A stretch of DNA of 64,000 nt, taken from NCBI RefSeq assembly GCF_024753145.1, contig NZ_JANUGU010000010.1, forward strand, positions 1-64,000. The letters are read 5' to 3'. The notes under the pieces are model-generated. The model was not told the origin of the DNA and searched no databases. It saw nothing but the letters and a program-made list of their open reading frames with translations. Below, one piece after another: positions 1-8,673 of the stretch. Numbering within the stretch: position 1 is the stretch's first letter; every line of letters begins with the position of its first letter. Position numbers and translations under genes: made by a program. This DNA comes from Massilia terrae (GTDB lineage Bacteria > Pseudomonadota > Gammaproteobacteria > Burkholderiales > Burkholderiaceae_D).

Positions 1-110
1 CTGCGCACTGCACCAATAGTCGTGCAATTTACTCAAGCATCTTGACCAGAGATCAATGACTTATTGCTCTGCACAAACTACCATTGCCAGCTTGGTATCC
101 TGACTGAGTA

Positions 111-1331
111 ATGGGCGAGGCGCGGATTGCGCTAAAGCCGCAACCGAAAGTGCCTATGATTTCCACGCTTGCGCTCCACTGGCATCGCCTTGGCGGCCTG
201 ATGCCAGGCGAACTGGATGAAGGTGAGTTGGCGTGGCTCGTGTCGCCGCACCGCCATTTGTCGCTGCTGGCGCGCCGCCGTGCCGTGCTGATCGTGAACC
301 GGGTCCGCCTGTTCGCCTTCCTGTTTGCGGTATTGACTCCCTTGTGGAGCATCGTCGATTTTGTGGTTTTCCCTTTCCAGCTGTGGAGCGAACTGGCGCT
401 GATGCGTTTCGCCGCCTGCGTGGCATTCGCCTGCCTGGTGGTCTGCTACCGTTCCAACGGCGACCTGTTCAACGCTTATCGAGCGATTGCGCTGCTGTTC
501 GCGATTCCCACGGTGTTCTATGTCGCGTCCCACACGCTGCTGACCTTCTACCAGCTGAGCGGCATTTCAGCCGCGATCGGCGCCGGCTATGCATTTCTGC
601 CTTTCGTGCTGCTCGGCGGCCTCGCCATTTTTCCGCTGACGCTGATCGAAACCTTCGTCGTCGCCAGCCCCATCCTGATTTGCCAGGCCGTTTCCGGCTA
701 TTTGCGCTGGGCCGCGATGGACTGGCCATCGTTTGCCGGCGCATTCTGGCTGCTCTTGCTGATCGCCGGCGTTGCGGGCCTGGCCGGCATTTGCCAGCTC
801 GCCTTCATGATTGCGCTCGTGCGCCAAGCCATTCGCGATCCGCTGACGGGGGCTTTTTCACGCAACAGCGGTATGGAATTGCTCGACCTGCACTTCACCA
901 ATGCGGCGCGCGCGCATGCGCCATTTTCCGTCGCCTTCCTCGATCTCGACCGCTTCAAGAATATCAATGACGAATTCGGCCATGAGGAAGGGGACCGCGC
1001 GCTGACCGCCATGACTTCGCAGTTGGGCCATCACATGCGCCATGGCGATTCGCTGGTGCGCTGGGGCGGCGAGGAATTCATGCTGCTCATGCCGGGAACG
1101 TCGCTGATGCAGGCGCAAGTCGCCATCGAGCGCTTGCGCGCCGCAGGTTTTGGCACACGTCCGGAAGGCGGTCCGATTACCGCCAGCGTCGGCATTGCCG
1201 AGCGCAAGTCGGATCGCGCGCGAGAATGGAAGGAGCTGGTCGAGATTGCCGACCGCCGGATGTACCGCGCAAAAGAAAATGGCCGCGACCGTGTGATATG
1301 CGAGGACCAGCCAACGGCGCTATCAGCCTGA
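111..1331 (+). CDS. Membrane-bound diguanylate cyclase (GGDEF)
   Basis: The predicted 406-aa protein has an N-terminal membrane region of about six hydrophobic segments (residues ~65-245) and a C-terminal GGDEF domain. The active-site signature GGEEF is at residues 319-323. The allosteric I-site RHGD is at 310-313, exactly five residues upstream, so product inhibition by c-di-GMP is expected. DLDRFKNIND and the MYRAKENGRD end are typical of the family. The likely reaction is two GTP to cyclic di-GMP at the inner membrane; the membrane part is probably a MASE-like sensor with unknown signal. The start is uncertain: ATG 111 gives the longest frame, but ATG 153 (residue 15) is also possible, and no strong Shine-Dalgarno is seen for either. 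Monocistronic, followed by a strong terminator. Host gene outside the island. Confidence 0.9.
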   Translation: MGEARIALKPQPKVPMISTLALHWHRLGGLMPGELDEGELAWLVSPHRHLSLLARRRAVLIVNRVRLFAFLFAVLTPLWSIVDFVVFPFQLWSELALMRFAACVAFACLVVCYRSNGDLFNAYRAIALLFAIPTVFYVASHTLLTFYQLSGISAAIGAGYAFLPFVLLGGLAIFPLTLIETFVVASPILICQAVSGYLRWAAMDWPSFAGAFWLLLLIAGVAGLAGICQLAFMIALVRQAIRDPLTGAFSRNSGMELLDLHFTNAARAHAPFSVAFLDLDRFKNINDEFGHEEGDRALTAMTSQLGHHMRHGDSLVRWGGEEFMLLMPGTSLMQAQVAIERLRAAGFGTRPEGGPITASVGIAERKSDRAREWKELVEIADRRMYRAKENGRDRVICEDQPTALSA

Positions 1332-1341
1332 AGGCCAGAAG

Positions 1342-1376
1342 CAAAAAGCCCGTCCATTCAACATGGACGGGCTTTT
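1342..1376. terminator. Bidirectional rho-independent terminator
   Basis: A 15-bp perfect stem (AAAAAGCCCGTCCAT and its complement) encloses a 5-nt loop and ends in a T run on both strands. It lies between the convergent GGDEF gene (+) and the DUF1840 gene (-), so it can serve both. Confidence 0.9.
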
Positions 1377-1406
1377 TCGTATGCGGCGTAAGGAAGGCAC
1401 TCGCTA

Positions 1407-1745
1407 TTAAAGCACGCCCCACATGACATCGGCCTTGTGGTCGCGCGCCTGGCGCAGCATTTCGAGCAGCGGATAGGCACGGGTCGAAAAGCTCACCGTC
1501 TCGATGCTCTCGTGTTCCTTGTCGTCGTCGCCATGTGCGCGCACATCCTGCTCGACGTCGGACGTTGCCTGATGCTGGCGCGATTCCGCGATTTCGCGCT
1601 CGATGGTGGTGACGGCGTTGGGCGCTTCCGCTGCCGTGATGACGCCGCGGTCGACGTCCTTCCCCAGCAAATCGAGAATCCGCCTGGCGTGCTCCTTGTA
1701 CATCATGACATCGGGAGACGCTTTGGATCTGAATGTGATTAGCAT
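1407..1745 (-). CDS. DUF1840 family protein
   Basis: 112 aa. The N-terminus MLITFRSKASPDVMMYKEHARRI and the line LLDLLGKDVDRGVITAAEAP match my memory of the DUF1840 family, a small cytoplasmic protein group common in betaproteobacteria. The C-terminal part (AYPLLEMLRQARDHKADVMWG) is also typical. No catalytic motif or membrane segment is seen and the function is not known. Monocistronic, with the shared terminator at its 3' side. Host gene; it supports the betaproteobacterial assignment. Confidence 0.8.
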   Translation of the reverse strand: MLITFRSKASPDVMMYKEHARRILDLLGKDVDRGVITAAEAPNAVTTIEREIAESRQHQATSDVEQDVRAHGDDDKEHESIETVSFSTRAYPLLEMLRQARDHKADVMWGVL

Positions 1746-1824
1746 GGCGGCCTTTCCTTAATGTCTGGATAAGAAACGATAACATGACTGGCGTGAAGCG
1801 GCATCACGCGCACGCCTGCGCAGT

Positions 1825-2367
1825 TCACTGAACCTTGAAAGAGGAAATGAACTGGTCCGCGGGCTCCGCCTCGATCGATTTGGCCGGTCCCATCACGACG
1901 ACCTGGTAAATACGCCGGCCGTGCGATTCGAAATGTCCGATCAGGCGCATCGGTACACCATTCAGTACGCCGTCCGCGCGGACATCGCTCGACGACGATG
2001 CGCTGGCCGTGCCATTGGACACGCTTGCGCTCGCACTCGACTTCTCGCGCGTGGCAGTGGCGCCGATGTTGCGCAACAGGGCCGTCCGGATCGCGGACAG
2101 CGCCGCAGCCGCCTGCGCTGCGTCCGGCGCCTGCGCCGTGCCGACCGCATACATCGCGCCTTCGACTTCGGTGGCGGTCATCGTCATGTCGACGCTCAAG
2201 CCATTCAGGTCGACCGCGCGCGTATAGGTCGCCGGCTTGCCCGGGAACATGACGCGGTAGGGCGCTTCGGGGCTCGCATAGTCGCGCCAGTTGTATTTCG
2301 GGCTGCAGGCGGCGAGCGCCATGCCGGCCACGGCCGTGGTGATGACTAAAAGTGAACGCATTCGCAT
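1825..2367 (-). CDS. Putative lipoprotein of unknown function
   Basis: 180 aa from ATG 2367 (ATG 2361 is a second in-frame choice). Residues 1-21 form a lipoprotein signal peptide with lipobox LAAC and the lipidated Cys at 21. The mature part has YRVMFPGKP near its start and VVMGPA..ADQFISSFKVQ at its end, a pattern shared by small proteins that test whether a protein 'may be reactive or secreted', but I do not recognise a named family. A Ser/Ala-rich low-complexity stretch lies near residues 110-127. The open frame continues upstream to 2814, but that part is antisense/shadow of comM and has no start context. It follows the comM 3' fragment by 37 bp in the same direction and may once have been co-transcribed with it. 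Confidence 0.7.
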   Translation of the reverse strand: MRMRSLLVITTAVAGMALAACSPKYNWRDYASPEAPYRVMFPGKPATYTRAVDLNGLSVDMTMTATEVEGAMYAVGTAQAPDAAQAAAALSAIRTALLRNIGATATREKSSASASVSNGTASASSSSDVRADGVLNGVPMRLIGHFESHGRRIYQVVVMGPAKSIEAEPADQFISSFKVQ

Positions 2368-2404
2368 CCGTGGATGGTAGCAGGGCCGCGCGCGGACAAC
2401 CAGC

Positions 2405-2996
2405 TCAACGTTCCTTGAGGCCGCGCCGGTATTGCACGGCCTCGGTGACGTGGTCGTGCAACACGCGTGGCGAGCCGGCCAGGTCGGCAATCGTGCGCGC
2501 GACCTTGAGCACGCGGTGGTAGGCCCGCGCCGACCACTGGAACTGCGCCATCGAACCCCGCAGCAGCTGGTCCGCGACGGTATCGAGCCGGCAGTAGCGG
2601 TCGATCTCGCGCGTCGACAGTTGCTGGTTGGGCTTGCCCTGGCGATCGAGCTGGCGGGCGTAGGCGCGCGCGACCCGCTGCGCGATTTCCTCGCTGGTCT
2701 CGCCATCGGCCTTGGCCGACATGGTCTCGGGCGGTATCGATGCGACCTCGATCTGCATGTCGATCCGGTCCAGCAGAGGTCCGGAGATGCGGTCCTGGTA
2801 GCGTTGCACGACATCCGTGGTGCAGTGGCACTTGCCCGAAGGATGGCCGCGCCAGCCGCAGGGGCAGGGATTCATCGCCGCGATCAGCTGGAAGCGCGCC
2901 GGAAAATCGGCCTGGTGCGCCGCGCGCGAGACGGTGATGTGGCCGGATTCGAGCGGTTCGCGCAGCACCTCGATGACGCGGCGGTCGAACTCCGGC
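2405..2996 (-). pseudogene. comM: comM 3' fragment (interrupted by island)
   Basis: Encodes the C-terminal ~196 residues of the YifB/ComM Mg-chelatase-like ATPase: PEFDRRVIEVLREPLE, the Cys-containing MNPCPCGWRGHPSGKC segment, DRIDMQIEV and the C-terminal helical YHRVLKVARTIADL region. It begins with the G that completes the Leu codon of the broken LFLDEL-PEF sequence. The 5' part is at 56149-57071. The sum of both parts is 1515 nt, exactly 505 codons, so excision would restore a full-length gene. As it stands, ComM (a hexameric helicase for branch migration in natural transformation) should be inactive. The frame stays open for a few codons into the island up to 3028, which is fortuitous. 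Confidence 0.93.
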
Positions 2997-3034
2997 ATTA
3001 CATGACTTTTTCTGTCTGTATTGCGCACTGGAAA
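2997..3034 (+). repeat. Left terminal sequence of the island
   Basis: The inner end starts ATTACATGACTTTTTCTGTC. The 8-mer CTGTCTGT begins 16 nt from the junction. The same 8-mer occurs in inverted orientation 21 nt from the right junction, embedded in a loosely similar context. This is a weak terminal inverted repeat, with the two ends differing in spacing by 5 nt. No gene is seen from here to the first recombinase start at 3273. Confidence 0.45.
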
Positions 3035-3272
3035 AATACCTCCCGTATGATTGCTCGGCTACCTGCCGCGGCCCGGACGATCTTCAGCGACTCGAACGAC
3101 ACCTTATCGATCTATCAGTTTTCCCAAGTGTCAGCGCGCTTCGGTCGCAAGTATCAAAAAGCGCGCATTGTCCTGAGACATGCCGAGCTGGGCCAGATGC
3201 CGGAGGGTATGGCCCAAGACTTTTTGTCTGAACGGATCGTATCTATCCACCATGTGCACCGCGACAAACGGA

Positions 3273-4445
3273 ATGAATAGCATGAGCAAGTACAGTCTGA
3301 CGATCGTTCATCCATCCTCTGACCTTCACTTCCTGGAGGGGATTTGTAAGGACTTGGGCGTAAAAACCCACGTTCAGTGGCTGAGGCAGGTCCCGGTGGT
3401 CTGTATCGTCATGAATCGAATTGGCGAAGTGCACTGGCATAGCACGCATTTCCTTGCCGAGATTGTATTGAAAAGCAAGAGTCTGACTGGCGATACCGTT
3501 CGCTCATACGGATACTCCATCATTTCATGGTTGAATTATCTGGAGCTTCAAGAGTTAGAGATGACTGATGTTACGGAGCAAGACTTGCAACTGTTCCGCA
3601 ATGAGATATGGGGGCGAGCCTCCGCTCATGGGTCGAATTTTCGAGCTGCGAAGAGCACCGTGGTTGCTCGAGTGGAAACCGCTCGGCGATTTCACGAGTG
3701 GGGCGTAAGAACAAACCGGTTTGAAAGCCCATTGGGACAGTGGGCCCACGCACATGCTGGTTCTATGAAGCTCACAGGTCATGGTTCGTTCCGTAGGTGT
3801 TCTCGTCCTCTCTCAGCGTTACGACCTGAACAGCGGCTCCCCAAAATTCTTTCCGCTGCCGACTTAAAGAAACTGATAACTATTGCCCCCGAACCCTACT
3901 CACTGCTCTTCAAATGGGCCGTTACAACCGGGCTTCGACGAATGGAATTGTGTCACTTGACCAAGGAGGAGCTTGATACCGTTTCTTTCGCTGGCAATAA
4001 CAGAAGCATGATGACGCTAGACGTCCTGCGAAAGGGAGGACGTCTAGTTTCAACATATTTGCCGGCTCCATTAATGAACGATACTCGTTGGTACATCCAT
4101 ACGACGCGTCCCCAGGCGCGGCGAGGCGCGGAGCACCGAGTATTTCTCACGAAAAACGGCCATAGCCTACAAAGAGAAGAGGTCTCCAGGGTCTTTCGTG
4201 ACTGCGCAGATGAGGTTGGGAGTAAGGCGACATTACATCATCTTCGCCACACATTTGCTGTTACAGTTTTGCAGATTCTTCAGCAACAGGCGCAGGCTGG
4301 GGCAGAGATTAACCCACTCAAAACGCTACAGGTCCTAATGGGGCACTCTACGTTAGCTTCGACAGAGATCTATCTTCGAGCTCTTGACGTCTATTCTGAT
4401 GAGGTTGCTGAGGCCTTAGATTTTCTTTACGGGGCGTCCATATGA
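3273..4445 (+). CDS. Tyrosine recombinase 1 of the island trio
   Basis: 390 aa from ATG 3273 (ATG 3282 is an alternative). The open frame reaches back to 3180 without a convincing ribosome site. The full catalytic set of tyrosine site-specific recombinases is visible: Arg ~222 (TTGLRR), His-x-x-Arg ~322-325 (HHLR), His ~358 (LMGHS) and nucleophile Tyr ~367 (TEIYLRA). The N-terminal half has a SAM-like DNA-binding layout. It is the best-preserved enzyme of the three and resembles TnpA of Tn554-type elements. The stop overlaps the next start by 4 nt (ATGA), so the recombinases should be made from one transcript and act together in integration at comM. Codon use is more AT-rich than the flanking host genes, consistent with transfer. 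Confidence 0.92.
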   Translation: MNSMSKYSLTIVHPSSDLHFLEGICKDLGVKTHVQWLRQVPVVCIVMNRIGEVHWHSTHFLAEIVLKSKSLTGDTVRSYGYSIISWLNYLELQELEMTDVTEQDLQLFRNEIWGRASAHGSNFRAAKSTVVARVETARRFHEWGVRTNRFESPLGQWAHAHAGSMKLTGHGSFRRCSRPLSALRPEQRLPKILSAADLKKLITIAPEPYSLLFKWAVTTGLRRMELCHLTKEELDTVSFAGNNRSMMTLDVLRKGGRLVSTYLPAPLMNDTRWYIHTTRPQARRGAEHRVFLTKNGHSLQREEVSRVFRDCADEVGSKATLHHLRHTFAVTVLQILQQQAQAGAEINPLKTLQVLMGHSTLASTEIYLRALDVYSDEVAEALDFLYGASI

Positions 4446-6115
4446 AGAATGTAGCGGCCACACTCGTTGTGAAAATCGAAGATAGGTACGGCCAAACGCG
4501 AACTGAAGTTGATTTTGGGTCTCTTGGGATTGACGCAAACTTAGCAGTAGCGTTAAAGGATGCTTTCGAAGCGCTGACAGGCCAGAACTCGCTAGAATCC
4601 AGGCGTCAAACTTGGCGATGCATAAGAAAGTTTGCAAGCTTCTTGGTCGAGATTGGCGAACCTGTTGTTCTGCCTCCACTCGATAGGAAAATTCTGGAGC
4701 ACTTTCGAACATGGTTATCAAATCAAAAGCTTATCGATTCGACGCGTCAGTCCCACATTAATGATGTCAAGCGACATATTGCTTGGATCTCTCGAAATAC
4801 GACAAAGATACTTGACCCAAGTATTTCTTTAAATGTTCCTACTTTTCCTAGAAATGAGCCTGAGTCTCTTCCAGTACTTGGGCGGCCCGTCGTAAAAACC
4901 ATATTGGCGGCGTGCTACGATGAAATCGATGATGTCGTAAAACGCATGGAATATGGGAGGCGCATACTTGCCGGCGAGGGGCTCAACGACAGCGACAAAA
5001 GACTAAATGTGGCCCTAACACAGCTTTTATTGCTAGGCGGCAACCATTTCCCAAGCATGCCTGAGCTTGCAGGAAAGAAAGGAGTTCCTAGAAAAATCCT
5101 CATGTCGTACGGCCATAATAATTTCAAGCGACTAGTAGAACCCTCCCCAGAAGATATTTTTCCTTTCTATCTCGCAATCCTGATTCAATGTAGCGGCAAC
5201 CCAATGTCAATGCGTGAGCTAAAACGCGATTGTGTCAGACCCAATCCTTTGCGCGATGACCGTCGACGAATAGTATGGATGAAAGAACGTTCGAACCGCG
5301 AGCAAGTGGCTGATTTTTCCATCATAAAGCCGAGAAGCGCACCTCTGCTTGTCGAGCAGTTGCTGCAAATTAACGGCCTGTTAGTTGATCGAGCTAAGCC
5401 AAGTGAACGCGATATGCTTTTCTTGGCCAGTGGAAGAAGTGGCGCAACCTTGCCGTGTCACCAGACGTTGCACAACTTGTTGGAAAGGTTCATAGCCAGA
5501 AACAAGTTACCTATTTTTGATTTTAAGCAGTTCCGAGCTACCGGCGCTGTATATCACGTTGAGGAGGCTGGAGAAATAGGGTTAGCACAAGGGCGACTGA
5601 ACCATCGCTTTCGCAGTACAACAACCGCCTATGTTCAGAAATCATTGGCTCAGAGTAATGATCGATTAATAAATAGGTTCCAAGGGGAATTGGTAAGGGA
5701 GTCAAAAACTGGCGCGCCGATAGCTATACGCGATGTTCGTAATTCCGAGGCTCCATCACCAACCACCTATGCAGAAACTGTTTTTGGATTTGAATGCAAG
5801 GATCCATTTGCAGGAATAGTTGAGGGAACGAAACAAGGAAAGCGTTGCATGAAGTTTGAAGGATGCGCAACTTGTCCAGGTGCCGTTGTTGTGCTGGACG
5901 ATGCTGTGGTGATTGCGAAGCTTCTAAAGACGTGTTCTGTCTTAACGGAAACACGCAACCGGGCAATCGCCGAAGGATGGGAGGAACGCTTTAGGAAACT
6001 GTATGGTGGCATTCAGAAAATTATCGAGGAGGATTTGCTCCCCCAAACCAGCCCGCGGATGATTGAAAAGGCCCACGCTCTAGTGGGTACGGTTAAAGTG
6101 CCATTTTTGGAGTAA
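4442..6115 (+). CDS. Tyrosine recombinase 2 of the island trio
   Basis: 557 aa. Catalytic residues can be traced: Arg ~258 (MSMRELK), Arg ~365 in the box II motif KQFR (the usual His is replaced by Lys ~362), His ~388 (LNHRF) and Tyr ~397 (TTAYVQKS). A C-terminal Cys cluster (ECKDP, KRCMKFEGCATC) looks like a zinc-binding knuckle, a feature seen in TnpB-type recombinases of Tn554-like elements. It overlaps the upstream gene by 4 nt and the third recombinase starts 2 nt after its stop. It is probably an obligatory partner in a multi-recombinase complex rather than a free-standing integrase. Confidence 0.88.
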   Translation: MKNVAATLVVKIEDRYGQTRTEVDFGSLGIDANLAVALKDAFEALTGQNSLESRRQTWRCIRKFASFLVEIGEPVVLPPLDRKILEHFRTWLSNQKLIDSTRQSHINDVKRHIAWISRNTTKILDPSISLNVPTFPRNEPESLPVLGRPVVKTILAACYDEIDDVVKRMEYGRRILAGEGLNDSDKRLNVALTQLLLLGGNHFPSMPELAGKKGVPRKILMSYGHNNFKRLVEPSPEDIFPFYLAILIQCSGNPMSMRELKRDCVRPNPLRDDRRRIVWMKERSNREQVADFSIIKPRSAPLLVEQLLQINGLLVDRAKPSERDMLFLASGRSGATLPCHQTLHNLLERFIARNKLPIFDFKQFRATGAVYHVEEAGEIGLAQGRLNHRFRSTTTAYVQKSLAQSNDRLINRFQGELVRESKTGAPIAIRDVRNSEAPSPTTYAETVFGFECKDPFAGIVEGTKQGKRCMKFEGCATCPGAVVVLDDAVVIAKLLKTCSVLTETRNRAIAEGWEERFRKLYGGIQKIIEEDLLPQTSPRMIEKAHALVGTVKVPFLE

Positions 6116-6117
6116 GC

Positions 6118-7932
6118 ATGCTCAGCGTAGTTAAGGTATCGACGAAACGTTGGAAACTGGTTCCATATGCTGGCTCTGAAACGGCCGGAGAGATAATCTG
6201 GGATGACCTTGATTTCGAGGGTGCGGGGACTAAACATCAGCGATTATATTTAAAAAAAAGTTTGCGCGAATTGTTGGAAGCACTACTCGAGAAGTCGGAG
6301 AGCGAGGTTGGCCAGCTTAGCCCCAACACGGTTCGCAATAAGCAACGGCGCCTGTGGGCATTTGCCTCGTGGATGGCGAAAAGGGAAATTTGGTTACTCA
6401 GTCAGCTAGAAGAGTTCGACCTCATCGAATATGTTCAGGAAATTATCACTCGAAGATTGAGTGAAAAGGCGTCGATTCGATCCAAAAGTATTTCCTCCCT
6501 GATCAGCTTTTTTCGTGATGTTTGGATAGTTCGAGAAAGCTACACTGCCCCCATCCGTATCGATCCAGACAAATGTGAAGAACTCTTGGCGTTGACGGGG
6601 CTTGGTAGCGATTTGAAGCGTTGGTCACCAGTCCAGCTTGAAGTAGCGAAACCACTCATCCAGGATGCGTTGCAGTGGATAGAAACGGCTGCCCCATTGT
6701 TGAACAATATCCTGGCCGAGGTACATCGACGAGTTGGAGGGACAGTGGGGCTAACACGAAAGCAGATCTATCGGTGTACAAACCAAGCTTATCAGGAGAT
6801 CGCACGCAGCGAGGACTACGCTCGGCTACGACAGGTCCTAAGATCTTCGGAAGAGGATGTCGTAGCGGTCTTGCGCCGCGCCACAAAGTTAGCCGATGGA
6901 GCCACGATCGTCTTGATACTGTTCCTTACCGGTGTTCGGATAAGTGAGGCCCGCTCTCTAAAATCGGGTTGTGTTACCGAAGAGCGCCACGATACAGGTA
7001 CCACTTATCGGTACATTAATGGCATCGCAGCGAAGAAAAAGGGCAGTTCTCGACATTGGGTTGTACCTGAGGTTGTTGTTGATGCAATCGCATTGTTGGA
7101 AGCTCGGCATAAGTCGGCGGGAGGCAGTCTAGAGAATGCGCCTCATCTGTTTAGGTCATTTTCTGGGAATGGAGCTCGAGCTAGATCCTCGACGCGTATG
7201 ACTGTTCCCTCGTTTACAACATTGAGCAAACTCTTGGTAAATTTTGCGGGATCATCACATCGAGCTTTACCATTCCACGGACACATTCACCCGCATCAGG
7301 GAAGAAAAACCTTTGCTCGTTTTGTAATGTGTCGCGATAAGCGAGCACTAGGGGCTCTAGTTCAACACTATGGTCACTTGTATGGGGCTGTTCTGGACGG
7401 CGCGTACGTAGGTAGCGATATTGAACTTCAAGAAATGCTTAACGAGGAAAATCGCGCAGATCTTGCAGAGGGTCTCATGGATATGCTTTCGGGTGCAACG
7501 CTTGGCGGCAAAGGAGCTGCGTCGTTGGCACGAGCTCGCAAGGCAGCGGAGGCCACCATAAAATTCGGCGGACGAACATCACTCCGAACGATCGTTGATC
7601 GCATGATCGAACAAGGGGTCAAGCTTGCTCCTTGTGATTGGGGTTACTGCCTTTATGAGCAGGATATGTCGGCTTGTAGGGGAACTGCGGCTGGGCCTAA
7701 CCCGATAAATAGATGTCCGAGTACATGCTCGAGTTGTCAGAACTTTGCTATAACTGAGAAATTTCGGGGGTGGTGGGAGGAACGCTACCGGAGGGAAGAG
7801 GAATTTTTGCAAAGAACAGGAGTACCTGAGCAGACAAAGGTCCTCGTGCAGTGTCGTCTTAGCGAATCCGCGCAAGTACTTCGTTCACTCAACGAGACTC
7901 CCTGCGATATCAAAACAAAAAATCAAAGATGA
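6118..7932 (+). CDS. Tyrosine recombinase 3 of the island trio
   Basis: 604 aa. Catalytic residues: Arg ~274 (TGVRISEA), His-x-x-Arg ~393-396 (HQGR), His ~417/420 (HYGHLYG) and Tyr ~430 (DGAYVGS). The C-terminus after residue ~500 is Cys-rich (CDWGYCLYE, ACRG, RCPSTCSSCQN), a likely zinc module that is also typical of Tn554 TnpB-like proteins. It is longer than ordinary phage integrases (~350-400 aa). It overlaps the following small gene by 4 nt. Three tandem, overlapping recombinases plus a small accessory protein match published descriptions of Tn554 relatives and 'recombinase in trio' elements; I cannot decide which group it belongs to without an alignment. Confidence 0.88.
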   Translation: MLSVVKVSTKRWKLVPYAGSETAGEIIWDDLDFEGAGTKHQRLYLKKSLRELLEALLEKSESEVGQLSPNTVRNKQRRLWAFASWMAKREIWLLSQLEEFDLIEYVQEIITRRLSEKASIRSKSISSLISFFRDVWIVRESYTAPIRIDPDKCEELLALTGLGSDLKRWSPVQLEVAKPLIQDALQWIETAAPLLNNILAEVHRRVGGTVGLTRKQIYRCTNQAYQEIARSEDYARLRQVLRSSEEDVVAVLRRATKLADGATIVLILFLTGVRISEARSLKSGCVTEERHDTGTTYRYINGIAAKKKGSSRHWVVPEVVVDAIALLEARHKSAGGSLENAPHLFRSFSGNGARARSSTRMTVPSFTTLSKLLVNFAGSSHRALPFHGHIHPHQGRKTFARFVMCRDKRALGALVQHYGHLYGAVLDGAYVGSDIELQEMLNEENRADLAEGLMDMLSGATLGGKGAASLARARKAAEATIKFGGRTSLRTIVDRMIEQGVKLAPCDWGYCLYEQDMSACRGTAAGPNPINRCPSTCSSCQNFAITEKFRGWWEERYRREEEFLQRTGVPEQTKVLVQCRLSESAQVLRSLNETPCDIKTKNQR

Positions 7933-8345
7933 GCTCGCAGCCTATACAATCTGAATATGATGTTAGGTTAAAGGTCGAGAACGCACTTACCTATTTGCTA
8001 AATAAGTCCCCTGGGCAACACATTTCAGTCTCGGAGGTCTGCAGGCTTGCCGGCGTCAGCCGAGCCAATCTCTATAGCTCCCATCCAGATTTAGTAAACA
8101 AGATAAACGGGACGAATAAGTCGCCCGGCCGAGGCGCGGTGCGAGAGACTGCAAGCGACCGGGACTTATTAGCGGAGCTTAAGGAACTTCGACTGAAGGC
8201 CAAGACTTTGTCGCTTCTGTGCTTGGACCTCAAGTTGAGGAATGAGAAATTGGAGTCCCGCGTGTTGTTGCTAGAAGGGAAACTAAAAAAATTTGGGCAC
8301 TCAAGAAGAAAACGGACTGATACGGACGGCTTGGACCAGGATTAG
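7929..8345 (+). CDS. TnpC-like small accessory protein (DUF6262-like)
   Basis: 138 aa. Residues ~33-60 form a helix-turn-helix (ISVSEVCRLAGVSRANLYSS) followed by a basic linker and a long leucine-rich coiled coil (residues ~75-125). This layout is that of the small third protein (TnpC) of Tn554-type elements, which affects efficiency and orientation of insertion. It overlaps recombinase 3 by 4 nt and closes the four-gene recombination operon. No catalytic motif is present. The role is inferred from its position and shape. Confidence 0.75.
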   Translation: MSSQPIQSEYDVRLKVENALTYLLNKSPGQHISVSEVCRLAGVSRANLYSSHPDLVNKINGTNKSPGRGAVRETASDRDLLAELKELRLKAKTLSLLCLDLKLRNEKLESRVLLLEGKLKKFGHSRRKRTDTDGLDQD

Positions 8346-8373
8346 CCGTAGGTATCGCGACCAAATCTGGCAG

Positions 8374-8577
8374 TTATCCGACGGGGATTTTGTCGCGCGG
8401 CGCGTCCTTTCGGTCGATGTGGGGCTGCACCGGAGTGCGCCCAAAGCACATCTTGCCCTTGTGGGGCTGGTCATTGTTGCTGTAGGTGATTCCGTCGTCG
8501 AGATAAGCCTGCAGCTCGTCGGTGCTCGGGTACACTAGCTTGATCGTCATGTCGCTATCGCGATATGTATTTGTGGC
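8374..8577 (-). pseudogene. Transposase C-terminal remnant (IS481/IS3-type rve)
   Basis: On the minus strand an open stretch ends ...STDELQAYLDDGITYSNNDQ, PHKGKMCFGRTPV and stops at 8374. This is very like the C-terminal tail of IS481/IS3-type integrase-core transposases, where a Tyr/Asn-rich 'YYN..RPHQGKMCCGRTP' motif is the rule. The N-terminal and catalytic regions are missing, so only a fragment of ~65 codons remains. It sits just behind the recombinase operon and suggests past insertion and deletion at this spot. Plus-strand ORFs here are shadows. Confidence 0.5.
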
Positions 8578-8673
8578 CTTTGAATTGTACCGCCAACTAT
8601 CTCGCCCTTTCCTTGCGAGTGCACTAACGCTTTATACTCGGCCATCCAATCGGTGACTCCGGAACTGAACAAG

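Noticed and set aside
2368..2814. N-terminal extension of the lipoprotein frame
   Set aside because: It overlaps comM in another frame and is Arg/Ser-rich; the lipoprotein signal begins at 2367.
2432..3280. Plus-strand ORF crossing the comM/island junction, including a 92-codon piece starting at 3002
   Set aside because: Mostly antisense to comM; the island part starts five bases from the element end and has no ribosome site or family.
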